From Betaproteobacteria bacterium (GTDB taxonomy: Bacteria; Pseudomonadota; Gammaproteobacteria; Burkholderiales; Gallionellaceae), in the NCBI GenBank assembly GCA_021413765.1, contig JAIOPT010000010.1, forward strand, positions 1 to 40,877: a stretch of DNA of 40,877 nucleotides. Reading direction: 5' to 3'. The notes beneath the pieces were generated by a model. The model made no database searches and had not been told where the DNA came from. It saw only the letters and a list, made by a program, of their open reading frames with translations. A program made the translations under genes and the position numbers. Shown here piece after piece: positions 27,543-35,407 of this stretch. Position 1 is the first letter of the stretch, and each line of letters opens with the position of its first letter.

Positions 27543-28271
27543 ATGGAAACCGTCTATTTCCGTTTCGAGGAGGTTGTGCTGGGAACCCCTGCCTATGAAT
27601 TTTATCTTGAATTCCGTTATGAAATATTCTGCAAAGAACTTCAACGGATTACTCCGTCCCCACATCTGTTATCCAGCAATGGCCGACCCATAGAAACTGA
27701 TCAATATGACCCACACAGTCGCCATTTCATGGCCTACCACAAAGCTACCGGCAGCTCCGCGGCATCAGCCCGAGTCATTCTCCCCAACCCCATTGGGCTA
27801 AATGTGACTCCTAGATACATCATTGAGCGCCCCCTACCCTACCCAGATGCGACCGATGACAATACGGGTGAAATCTCCCGCATGGCCATTGCACAACAGT
27901 TCCGGCGTCGTCAAGAGGACAGAGACAAGCCATTTCAGGGTGACCCTGAACCTGAAATGAGCTGCCAGCCTGAAAAAAACCGTCGCCGTCAACCAGAACT
28001 AGTTTTGGGCATATACCGGGAAATCTATCTACTCTGCCAACAAGTTGGCATTAGATACTGCATGGCAGCCATGGATAATCGCTTCAGTCGACTCCTTAAT
28101 ACATTGGGGTTCCCATGTGTTCCAGTTGGACCCGTCAATGAAAATATCCAACCCCCAAGGCGGGTCTATCTCATCAGCGCATTTGAAATGGAACGCAGCC
28201 TGAGCCAACGCGAAACGTGTACCCTCAGTTTTCTTAAAGCGCAAGATACGCCCCCCTCTCCCTCACCCTGA
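27543..28271 (+). CDS. PEP-CTERM/exosortase system-associated acyltransferase, copy 1
   Basis: This 242-aa protein belongs to the LuxI/FeeM-like GNAT group found only alongside PEP-CTERM/exosortase systems (TIGR03694-type). The diagnostic blocks are LEFRYEIFCKELQRI near the N-terminus, DQYDPHSRHFMAYHKATGSS, GEISRMAIAQQFRRR, and LGIYREIYLLCQQVGIRYCM. The relatives are autoinducer synthases and N-acyl amino acid synthases, which use acyl-ACP; here both substrate and acceptor are unknown. The start chosen is ATG 27543, with AAGGGG about six bases ahead. A TTG at 27513 that overlaps the methyltransferase stop (TTGA) would give ten extra residues. A charged proline-rich insertion (residues about 118-145) separates the two halves of the fold. 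Confidence 0.88.
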   Translation: METVYFRFEEVVLGTPAYEFYLEFRYEIFCKELQRITPSPHLLSSNGRPIETDQYDPHSRHFMAYHKATGSSAASARVILPNPIGLNVTPRYIIERPLPYPDATDDNTGEISRMAIAQQFRRRQEDRDKPFQGDPEPEMSCQPEKNRRRQPELVLGIYREIYLLCQQVGIRYCMAAMDNRFSRLLNTLGFPCVPVGPVNENIQPPRRVYLISAFEMERSLSQRETCTLSFLKAQDTPPSPSP

Positions 28272-28784
28272 CTAATAGTAAGGCCGATACAGAAGCTATA
28301 ATTTGACGTGAGAACCGTACTCTGAATTCTGCAAGACGTTGTAAACGCAATACCGCCGACCTCCAATCCCGCATACAAATCAAGTACCCCGCCGCAAGCA
28401 GCGAGGTGTTAACACCGCTCTCCAAACTGCCGGCTTTTAGCCAGCATTAACCCCAATAGACAGGAAATTTAACCCATAAAGATTTAACGGCATTCTGAAT
28501 AGTCTATGCTATGAACTATATACAAAACTATTTATAAATAAACTATTCTATTCCGTACATCTTACAAAAACCACGATTTGTCTCTTTTTAACGACAAAAA
28601 TATTTGTTTAATTTCAAATGATTATCATAAAATCTTGATTTATGTTGCCATATAACGACATATTTAGCAAAAAATATAACTACACATACTTTAACTGTAT
28701 GATTTTTATTTATAATAAATAATGGCATGATTCATGCTTTATAAATAATGAAATGTTGTGTATTAATAAAGGAGCATTGTAAAA
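28272..28784. other. AT-rich intergenic region between the two acyltransferase genes
   Basis: This 513-bp stretch becomes strongly AT-rich from about 28480 to 28780. It holds the sigma-54-like promoter at 28723-28738 and a 12-bp perfect palindrome, GGTGTTAACACC, at 28405-28416. No coding potential was seen. An AT-rich upstream region is typical of a bendable enhancer/activator zone for sigma-54 promoters. Confidence 0.5.
28723..28738 (+). promoter_or_regulatory. Sigma-54-like (-24/-12) promoter of acyltransferase copy 2
   Basis: TGGCATG-ATTC-ATGCT matches the consensus TGGCACG-N4-TTGCW at 10 of 12 positions, with the required GG-N10-GC spacing (GG 28724-28725, GC 28736-28737). The predicted start of transcription is about 28749, leaving a 5' leader of roughly 36 bases before the GTG. 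PEP-CTERM genes in other betaproteobacteria are known to depend on RpoN with PrsK/PrsR, which supports the call. Confidence 0.68.
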
Positions 28785-29504
28785 GTGGAGAAAAACTTCG
28801 AATATTCCATAGTGATGCCGGGTAGCCGGGCATACCGGGATTATCTTGCTCTGCGACATACAGTCTTCTGTGAAGAATTAAAGCGTGTGCCCAGTATTAA
28901 CCGATTTTTAAGTGACGTTCCGTTGGAGAGTGATGCTTACGATGCACACAGTGTTCACGTGCTGTGCCGTTCATTGGAAACGGGTACTGCCGTGGGCTGT
29001 TCTCGGCTGATTCTGCCCAGTGCCAAAGGCCTGAGCATTACCTCCCGTTACCCGATGTCCCATCAGGTAGCCATCTCGTCCAACCAGATTGGGGAAATTG
29101 GTCGTTTGGCCATTGCCAAAGAATTACGCCGAAACCGCGGTGAACTCTCAAGTGCCGGGCTGCATCAGACATCATCACAACGCCCACATGCTGCAAGCGC
29201 GTCTGACAAACAAGACGGACCGCTCGTGGCTATGGGGCTGTATAACGAAATCTTCAAACTTGCTAACAAATATGGCCTTGCTCACTGCTACGCTGCCATG
29301 GAGCCCTCCTTGGCCCGATTACTCACTCGGATCGGCTTCCCATTCCAAGTTGCCGGCCCTCTCAATAGCGCAGTTCAACCCCCGCGCCAACCCTATTCCA
29401 TTGAAGTCCATGTCACTAAAACAGTCTTTGCCAACCGTGGCACCTGTCTGCCACTTTGCATATCCAGAGATTCTCATCTGAACGCATCTCTGCTTGCCGC
29501 TTAA
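28785..29504 (+). CDS. PEP-CTERM/exosortase system-associated acyltransferase, copy 2
   Basis: This 239-aa homologue of the preceding acyltransferase keeps the same blocks: ALRHTVFCEELKRVPSINRF, SDAYDAHSVHVLCRSLETG, GEIGRLAIAKELRRNRGEL and MGLYNEIFKLANKYGLAHCY, then AVQPPRQPYSIEVH near the end. The two copies share the fold but are clearly divergent in sequence, so they are old paralogues or independently acquired and probably differ in acyl chain or acceptor. The start is GTG at 28785, with AAAGGAG about ten bases ahead. It has its own sigma-54-like promoter. It is the last rightward gene before the convergent PEP-CTERM gene. Confidence 0.88.
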   Translation: MEKNFEYSIVMPGSRAYRDYLALRHTVFCEELKRVPSINRFLSDVPLESDAYDAHSVHVLCRSLETGTAVGCSRLILPSAKGLSITSRYPMSHQVAISSNQIGEIGRLAIAKELRRNRGELSSAGLHQTSSQRPHAASASDKQDGPLVAMGLYNEIFKLANKYGLAHCYAAMEPSLARLLTRIGFPFQVAGPLNSAVQPPRQPYSIEVHVTKTVFANRGTCLPLCISRDSHLNASLLAA

Positions 29505-29950
29505 CCTATTCACACAAATTAGAATTCTATAGAATCAGCCATCCAATAGATTGGCCAAGACATCTGAATTCTGACTTTCCCGGGAAGGATAAGTCGAACT
29601 AATTTGTGATGTCTATGACCGATTCTAAAAATCTTTTGCAAACTGGAAGCCAGAGAATATAGCCTATATCCAGTAATTAATCCAAGAAAACAACTCTATT
29701 TTTAAATTTTTTCACGCAGCAAATAATAGCCTTGGGTAAAACGTGGCGAGACTAACCTACGAGAAAAAGGTAAAAAAAATTTCAAGTTCACCCGGCTTTA
29801 GAATATAGCAAACAACCAGTAATGGTCTGCGGGCTTTTATGAAAATTATTCGAACCAAACCTTATCGTAGTTATTGTTATAACTTTCTAGACGCAGCAAT
29901 AAACAAAGCCGCGCAGTTACCTGCGCGGCTTTGTTTGGATCAAACTTAAG
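29505..29950. other. Convergent intergenic region between acyltransferase copy 2 and the PEP-CTERM gene
   Basis: This is a 446-bp AT-rich stretch with no credible gene. Its only clear structure is the terminator at 29901-29936. I see no structured RNA in the remainder. Confidence 0.5.
29901..29936 (-). terminator. Strong Rho-independent terminator of the PEP-CTERM gene
   Basis: A perfect 16-bp stem with a 4-base loop (AAACAAAGCCGCGCAG, loop TTAC, then its complement) lies 15 bp after the stop. On the leftward transcript it ends in a T-rich TTTGTTTATT tail. It may also stop rightward transcripts from the acyltransferase. Confidence 0.93.
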
Positions 29951-30889
29951 TTAAGCAGCTTTTTTATTGCGGCGACTGAAGCTTAAACCCAGCAGTCCTA
30001 AACCCAACAGGGCGATACTAGTTGGTTCAGGAACAGAATACTCGATCGATCCGTCATGATCAGAATGAATTATTTGCAATTGATTACCAAATCCAGCCGG
30101 ACCAGCTGAACCATTACCTGCCACATTGACTACATGGTTTGTGTTCTGATCAACAGAAGCGTTCAATTTTATCGGAATCAATAAGCCCAGTAAGTCATGG
30201 AAATCTTTATCACCCGCATCTACTATGCCATTTCCATTATCAAACCAAAAGAAATTATCCCGGGCGAAAGTTATCTCAGCAAACAGGTTGGATGAACCAG
30301 TAACAAACTGTCCAAGCGAGTTGAAAGTGCTTGAACCAGTACCACTGGTAAGAGTAAGAGTTAATACGTGAGTTCCATTGCCAAAGCCGCTATCATCACT
30401 CGTACCAACCGATGCCCCATAATTAGCATTACCCGGAGCATCGAAGTAAAAATTAAATACGCCACCAGCAACATAGTTAGTTGTAGTAATAAAGCCACCA
30501 GTCAAGGAGCCAGTTGTAATCGGCGTTACGGCAGATATTGAGCCTACCAAATTATTCCATTGAGTAGTGATCTCTGCAATAATGCCAGAGCCAATATCCA
30601 GATTGATACCTTCCTGATCACCGCTTGGCAATCCACTCGTAAAGTGTGCATCACCAGCGTCAATAAACTTATCACCGACATTCAGCGATCCAGAATTATT
30701 TGTATCGTAAATTACTGAAGTTGTGTTTGCAAATACCTGATGAGAATCAAAAGTTCTAGTTGTGGTATTTGCATCTCCGATAGCCGGTCCAAGCCCACCA
30801 ACATTAATATAAAATGGATCTGCCAGTGCGACACCCGAAGCTATCGCGAAAGGGATTGCCATCAATACAATCAGTTTCTTAAGTTTCAT
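29951..30889 (-). CDS. PEP-CTERM sorting-domain surface protein (PepA-like)
   Basis: This exported protein of 312 aa is predicted to be processed by an exosortase. A Sec signal ends ASGVALADP (about residue 24). The mature part is rich in Asn, Thr, Gly and Ser with beta-type repeats (TSVIYDTNNSGSLNVGDKFI). The C-terminus is the complete sorting signal: VPEPTSIALLG, a short hydrophobic helix (LGLLGLSF), then the basic tail SRRNKKAA. The architecture and the FANTTSVIYDTN/DAGDAHFTSGLP segment remind me of the flocculation-associated PepA proteins of Zoogloea-type bacteria; that similarity is from memory. AGGAG precedes the ATG by six bases. A sigma-54-like promoter lies 50 bp upstream and a strong terminator follows, so it is monocistronic. 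Confidence 0.92.
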   Translation of the reverse strand: MKLKKLIVLMAIPFAIASGVALADPFYINVGGLGPAIGDANTTTRTFDSHQVFANTTSVIYDTNNSGSLNVGDKFIDAGDAHFTSGLPSGDQEGINLDIGSGIIAEITTQWNNLVGSISAVTPITTGSLTGGFITTTNYVAGGVFNFYFDAPGNANYGASVGTSDDSGFGNGTHVLTLTLTSGTGSSTFNSLGQFVTGSSNLFAEITFARDNFFWFDNGNGIVDAGDKDFHDLLGLLIPIKLNASVDQNTNHVVNVAGNGSAGPAGFGNQLQIIHSDHDGSIEYSVPEPTSIALLGLGLLGLSFSRRNKKAA

Positions 30890-30948
30890 TTTATTCTCCT
30901 ATTTTATTTTAAAATTCTGTCAGAGCGTTACACTCTCACCCTAGTTAA

Positions 30949-30964
30949 AGCACATTCCATGCCA
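30949..30964 (-). promoter_or_regulatory. Sigma-54-like (-24/-12) promoter of the PEP-CTERM gene
   Basis: On the minus strand the sequence reads TGGCATG-GAAT-GTGCT: 10 of 12 consensus positions with exact GG-N10-GC spacing (GG at 30963-30962, GC at 30951-30950). Transcription would start near 30938, about 49 bases before the ATG. It has the same TGGCATG half-site as the promoter at 28723. Confidence 0.7.
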
Positions 30965-31173
30965 TAAATATAATATGTAAATTAATCAATATGATATTTC
31001 TATCTCAATAATTTTTCAATTGTATGAGTGTAAAATTTTTCGACAAGCAGTTTCCAAGAATGAATCTATTGCTGAGCATAGTAATAGGTGGATACACAAC
31101 CTACTACGCTTGCAATTTCTACCTCCCTACGTGAAGATGTGCATCTTCAATTACCAGTTTATAGAGGTCTTCG

Positions 31174-32040
31174 ATGACTGAATTTGATTATGATAGTGCC
31201 TTTAGCCGCAACTTGGGTATTGTCAGCTCGGATGAACACACTCGTCTGCGCCTATCCACTGTAGCTATCGCCGGTATGGGTGGTGTCGGTGGGGATTACC
31301 TCATCAGTTTGGTGCGCGCCGGGGTTGGCGGGTTCCACATCGCCGAGTTCGATGAGTTTGAGATGGCCAACTTCAACCGACAGTACGGGGCCAATACCCG
31401 CACGCTCGGCCGCCGCAAGATTGAAGCGATGCTTGAATATGCATTGGAAATCAATCCTGAACTACGTGTAAAAATTTTCGACAAAGGCCTTGATGTAAGT
31501 AATATTGACGCATTTCTCTCAGGCGTGGATCTGGCCGTTGACGGCATGGATGTGTTCGCGGTGGACATGCATCCGCTGCTGATAAACTCAGCCACGGGAC
31601 GGGGGCTTATCACCGTGGCAGCGGTGCCACTGGGACTGGGGGCGGGCGTGCTGGCATTTGGACCGGGGGGCATGTCTTATGAAGATTACTTTGCCATTTC
31701 CCCGGAGATGAGCGAAGAGGAAAAGATCATCCAGTTTGCTTTGGGCTTTGCCCCCGAGATGTATCATCTGAAATATCTGGATCCAAAATCAATTAACCTA
31801 AAGGCACGCAAGGGACCAAGCTCAATCGCCGGCTGCAAGCTGTGTGCAGGCTTCATCACCACCCAAGCGCTGCTAGCCTTGTTACATCCGCAGGAATTGC
31901 ACTTGGCGCCTTGGTACACTTATCTGGATGCTCGTCTCAACCGCTTTCATCACCGCCGCTTATGGCTTGGCAACCGTAATCCGCTACAACGACTGAAGAG
32001 CTTTGTAGCAAAGAAACGATTAGATAAAGCCAGTAAATAA
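31174..32040 (+). CDS. ThiF/E1-like adenylyltransferase
   Basis: This 288-aa protein has an E1-like Rossmann fold. The ATP-binding glycine motif is IAGMGGVGGDYLISLVRAG (about residue 32), followed by EFDEFEMANFNRQYGANTRT, the D-x-x-x-x-N-x-NRQ block that positions ATP and Mg, and later VDGMDVFAVD. A Cys-x-x-Cys (GCKLCAGF) lies near residue 221, where zinc-binding cysteines are found in some relatives. Enzymes of this family (ThiF, MoeB, MccB) adenylate a carboxylate, usually the C-terminus of a small protein or peptide. No ThiS/MoaD-like partner is nearby. AGAGG six bases ahead supports the ATG. It is divergent from the PEP-CTERM gene and 220 bp upstream of the exporter. Confidence 0.88.
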   Translation: MTEFDYDSAFSRNLGIVSSDEHTRLRLSTVAIAGMGGVGGDYLISLVRAGVGGFHIAEFDEFEMANFNRQYGANTRTLGRRKIEAMLEYALEINPELRVKIFDKGLDVSNIDAFLSGVDLAVDGMDVFAVDMHPLLINSATGRGLITVAAVPLGLGAGVLAFGPGGMSYEDYFAISPEMSEEEKIIQFALGFAPEMYHLKYLDPKSINLKARKGPSSIAGCKLCAGFITTQALLALLHPQELHLAPWYTYLDARLNRFHHRRLWLGNRNPLQRLKSFVAKKRLDKASK

Positions 32041-32156
32041 GCGTAGCAGCTTTACAAGGCAGGTATTAAACTAAAAGTTAGTTAATCTGCCTGAGTTAAA
32101 GATTCATTCATATTTTCCGAATATAAATAAACTACTCACTCATAAATTAAATTGCC

Positions 32157-32175
32157 GAGGCAATAATTATGCCTC
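32157..32175. promoter_or_regulatory. Palindrome upstream of the exporter gene, candidate operator
   Basis: GAGGCA-ATAATTA-TGCCTC is a perfect 6-bp-arm inverted repeat about 85 bp before the exporter start. It also happens to contain GG-N10-GC, but the flanking bases fit sigma-54 poorly (about 7 of 12), so an operator is the more cautious reading. Confidence 0.35.
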
Positions 32176-32260
32176 TTACTCAGCATGAAATTTAGGCATG
32201 CTGGTTCAACTCTACCAATTTTTGAGTAATTCCGGATGTCTGATTAGCAAAGAGGTAAGC

Positions 32261-35200
32261 ATGCAACGCTACATAGAATGGATTATTCGCTACCGATTCG
32301 TAGTCATTACCTTGACGTTAGTCATCACAATTGCAGCAGTCATTCAGGCCAAAAACCTGAATATCATTATCGATCCTAATACCATGCTTCCCCAGTCTCA
32401 TCCCTATGTGACGACGAGCAACCTGGTTGAAAAGGTTTTTGGGTCGAAGTATGTTGTCATGGTAGGGATCACTCCGAAAGAGGGTGACATCTACCAGCCA
32501 GTAGTATTGGAAAAGGTTCAGCGTATGACGGCGGCTTTTCTTCAGACGCCTGGCGTGGTTAAAGAAAATCTGCTGAGCCTTTCCTCGAAACGCGCCAAGA
32601 ATATTGCTGGTACAGCAGAAGGTTTGGAAGTCAAGCCGTTAATGTCAAATGTTCCAACTACGGCCGCGCAAATTATAGAACTAAGAAAAGCAATCGAGAA
32701 GAACCCTGTTTATTTGAATTCCATCGTGTCTGTTGATGCAAAAACAACTGCCATTCTCGTGGAATTCAAGGACGGGCCGGGTGGTTTTCGGGCAATCATG
32801 AATAAAGTGGAGGCTGTCGTTGAGCATGAACGAGACTCCCGGGTTGAAATCAACGTGGGGGGAATTCCAAGTTTTCTTGCCCGCATTGAAATTTACTCAG
32901 AGCGTATAGGATTTCTCTTCCCAATTGCTATCTTGGTTTTGAGCCTGGTCCTTTTTGAAGCCTTTCGGACGAAGCAGGGGCTTGTCTTGCCACTTCTAAC
33001 GGCGGGTCTGGCGGTAGCGTGGGGGGTGGGCGTTATGGGCGCTTCCGGCATTCCAATGGATGTGTTTAACTCCGCGACCCCAATTTTGATCCTAGCGGTG
33101 GCGACAGGTCATGCTGTGCAGTTGCTCAAGCGCTATTACGAAGAATATTTCCGCTTGCGTGAAACAACTGATCTTTCTCCCAAGGCTGCAAATAATCAAG
33201 CTGTCGTTTCTTCTCTTATCCGCGTTGGACCAGTCATGATTGCCGCCGGAGTGGTCGCCTCACTGGGATTCTTTTCCTTGGTGATATTTAAAATCAGCAC
33301 GGTGCGCACTTTTGGGATTTTTACCGGCATCGGGATCCTTGCGGCATTGACTCTTGAAATGACTTTTATTCCGGCTTTACGTTCAATGCTGGCTCCACCA
33401 AGTGATACTGAAAGCAAGCGTGTACAGAAGGGGCGGATTTGGGACAAAACGACCAACGCGATAGCGAGCTGGGTGACTGGCACCAGCCGGCACAGGGTAT
33501 ACGGGGGTGTTTTGCTTTTCGTAATTATTACCTTGATCGGCGTAAGCAGGGTTACAGTAGATAATTCCACCAAGAGTTTTTTTTCTCCTGAACTGATTTT
33601 TGAAACAGACGATAAAGCACTGAATGATCGCCTTGGCGGTACCAATACAATGTATTTGCTGATTGAAGGCGCAAGCGACGATGCCATCAAGAATCCCAAA
33701 ACACTTCACGCCATAGAAGAGCTGCAACGTTTTCTTGAAAAACAGCCCTATGTAGGTAAGACTCTTTCGTTAGCCGACTTTATAATGCGCATGAATCAGG
33801 CTATGCATGGAGACGATCCCGCTTATTATAAAATTCCGGACAGTCAGGAATTGATTTCGCAATATTTACTGCTCTACTCAATGTCCGGCGAACCGGGCGA
33901 TTTCGATTCCTATGTCGATTTTGGTTACCGCTCCGCCAATCTGACGGTATTTCTGAAGACTGATAGCAGCGCCTACATAGAGAAGCTGGTCAAAGAAATT
34001 AATGCCTTCACAGCACTAAACTTCGATAAAAATGTGCATATTGGAATTGGCGGTAGCGTCCCTCAAGGCGCAGCGCTCAATGAGGTTATGGTTTACGGGA
34101 AGATACTCAACATTCTACAAATCACTGTTGTTGTTTTCATTATATCCAGCCTGATTTTCCGTTCATTGATAGCAGGAATGCTGGTTCTTTTGCCTCTTCT
34201 GGTTGCTGTGCTGGCTAACTTTGGCCTTATGGGGTGGAGTGGAATCCCACTGAACATATCAACTTCACTTATCTCGGCGATGGCCGTTGGAATAGGCGCA
34301 GATTACGCAATTTATCTGATCTACCGGTTACGCGAAGAACTTATCATGGGAACCGACGAAATCACAGCTGTCCGAAACGTCATTGGAACAGCTGGCCAAG
34401 CTATTCTATTTGTCGCGATCTCGGTATCAGCTGGTTACGGGGTACTGCTGTTGTCATTTGGGTATAATATCCACAAGTGGTTGGCTATTCTGATTGCTGA
34501 GGCCATGATTATGAGTTCGCTATCTGCGCTATTGCTGATTCCCGCGCTAATTCTTACATTCCGTCCCGATTTTATTTTCAGGAGAGCTGCCATGAAACAG
34601 AATTCAATGCCTATATCAATCGTTATATTGGTACTTGTTTTTGGTCTGTCAATGCAATCTAAAAATAGCTGGGCAGCGGAAATTGATCTGACTCAAATCA
34701 TGCAAAAGAATTTTGTCGTTTCCAAGGTTTATGATTCGATGGCTGATGCCACGTTTACCCTGATTAATAAGTCCGGACAGGAACGGGTGCGTAAAACTTT
34801 CGGCACGACCAAGCTTGAGGAAAATAGCATCGACAACATGCGCATGACGCGGTTCTTATCACCACCGGATGTAAAAGGAACGGTATCACTGCTGATCGAA
34901 CATGCCGACAAGGATGACGACATCTGGATATATCTACCTGCACTAAAGAAAGTGCGACGCCTTGTTTCCAACAACAAGAAAGATAGTTTTGTGGGAACGG
35001 ATTTTTCGTATGCCGACGTGATTGGTTATAAGGTTGGCGAATGGAATTACAAGTTGCTGAAAGAGGAGTTGGTAGAGGGGCAGCCCTGTTACGTTATCGA
35101 AGCAATACCAAAATCTGAAACCGTTAAAACTAATAATGGCTACTCGAAACGCGTCGGCTGGCTGCGCAAGGACAATTTAATGGCAGTAAAAATGGATTTT

Positions 35201-35407
35201 TGGGATGAGGCAGGGCAGCTGTTAAAAACCTCGACATATACAGATATTCAATTGGTAGACAAGACGCGTGGCAAGTGGCAGGCAATGCGTCTTGAAGCAA
35301 CTAATGTTCAGACCGGCCACCGTACAGTGATTAAATTCGATAATTTCAAGGCAAACCAGCAGGTGAAGGATGAATTCTTTACTACACGGTACATGGAAAA
35401 AGAATAA
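32261..35407 (+). CDS. MMPL/RND-family exporter fused to a LolA-like outer-membrane lipoprotein-sorting domain
   Basis: Residues 1-775 are an RND/MMPL transporter: TM1 (FVVITLTLVITIAAVI), a periplasmic loop, five helices (including AVATGHAVQLLKRYYEE), a second loop, and a second helix set with the proton-relay motif GIGADYAIYLIYRLREEL. Such proteins export lipids or hydrophobic metabolites. Residues about 778-1048 start with MKQNSMPISIVILVLVFG, a complete internal signal peptide (cleavage near NSWAAE), followed by the LolA-like outer-membrane lipoprotein-sorting domain (DIWIYLPALKKVRRLVSNNK, SYADVIGYKVGEWNYKLL). Related systems usually encode these as separate proteins. The start chosen is ATG 32261 (MQRYIEWIIRYRF) with AGAGG ahead; the open frame extends to 32198. 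The stop overlaps the next start by one base (TAATG). Confidence 0.9.
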   Translation: MQRYIEWIIRYRFVVITLTLVITIAAVIQAKNLNIIIDPNTMLPQSHPYVTTSNLVEKVFGSKYVVMVGITPKEGDIYQPVVLEKVQRMTAAFLQTPGVVKENLLSLSSKRAKNIAGTAEGLEVKPLMSNVPTTAAQIIELRKAIEKNPVYLNSIVSVDAKTTAILVEFKDGPGGFRAIMNKVEAVVEHERDSRVEINVGGIPSFLARIEIYSERIGFLFPIAILVLSLVLFEAFRTKQGLVLPLLTAGLAVAWGVGVMGASGIPMDVFNSATPILILAVATGHAVQLLKRYYEEYFRLRETTDLSPKAANNQAVVSSLIRVGPVMIAAGVVASLGFFSLVIFKISTVRTFGIFTGIGILAALTLEMTFIPALRSMLAPPSDTESKRVQKGRIWDKTTNAIASWVTGTSRHRVYGGVLLFVIITLIGVSRVTVDNSTKSFFSPELIFETDDKALNDRLGGTNTMYLLIEGASDDAIKNPKTLHAIEELQRFLEKQPYVGKTLSLADFIMRMNQAMHGDDPAYYKIPDSQELISQYLLLYSMSGEPGDFDSYVDFGYRSANLTVFLKTDSSAYIEKLVKEINAFTALNFDKNVHIGIGGSVPQGAALNEVMVYGKILNILQITVVVFIISSLIFRSLIAGMLVLLPLLVAVLANFGLMGWSGIPLNISTSLISAMAVGIGADYAIYLIYRLREELIMGTDEITAVRNVIGTAGQAILFVAISVSAGYGVLLLSFGYNIHKWLAILIAEAMIMSSLSALLLIPALILTFRPDFIFRRAAMKQNSMPISIVILVLVFGLSMQSKNSWAAEIDLTQIMQKNFVVSKVYDSMADATFTLINKSGQERVRKTFGTTKLEENSIDNMRMTRFLSPPDVKGTVSLLIEHADKDDDIWIYLPALKKVRRLVSNNKKDSFVGTDFSYADVIGYKVGEWNYKLLKEELVEGQPCYVIEAIPKSETVKTNNGYSKRVGWLRKDNLMAVKMDFWDEAGQLLKTSTYTDIQLVDKTRGKWQAMRLEATNVQTGHRTVIKFDNFKANQQVKDEFFTTRYMEKE
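34581..34594 (+). promoter_or_regulatory. Internal ribosome-binding site and start codon inside the exporter gene
   Basis: AGGAGAGCTGCCATG (AGGAG from 34580, ATG at 34592-34594) sits exactly where the LolA-like part begins with a signal peptide. It is in the exporter frame with no stop between. A separate secreted protein of about 271 aa could be initiated here. Confidence 0.65.

Noticed and set aside
32157-32175. GG-N10-GC pattern as a third sigma-54 promoter before the exporter
   Set aside because: Only about 7 of 12 consensus positions match and the sequence is a perfect palindrome; kept only as a possible operator.
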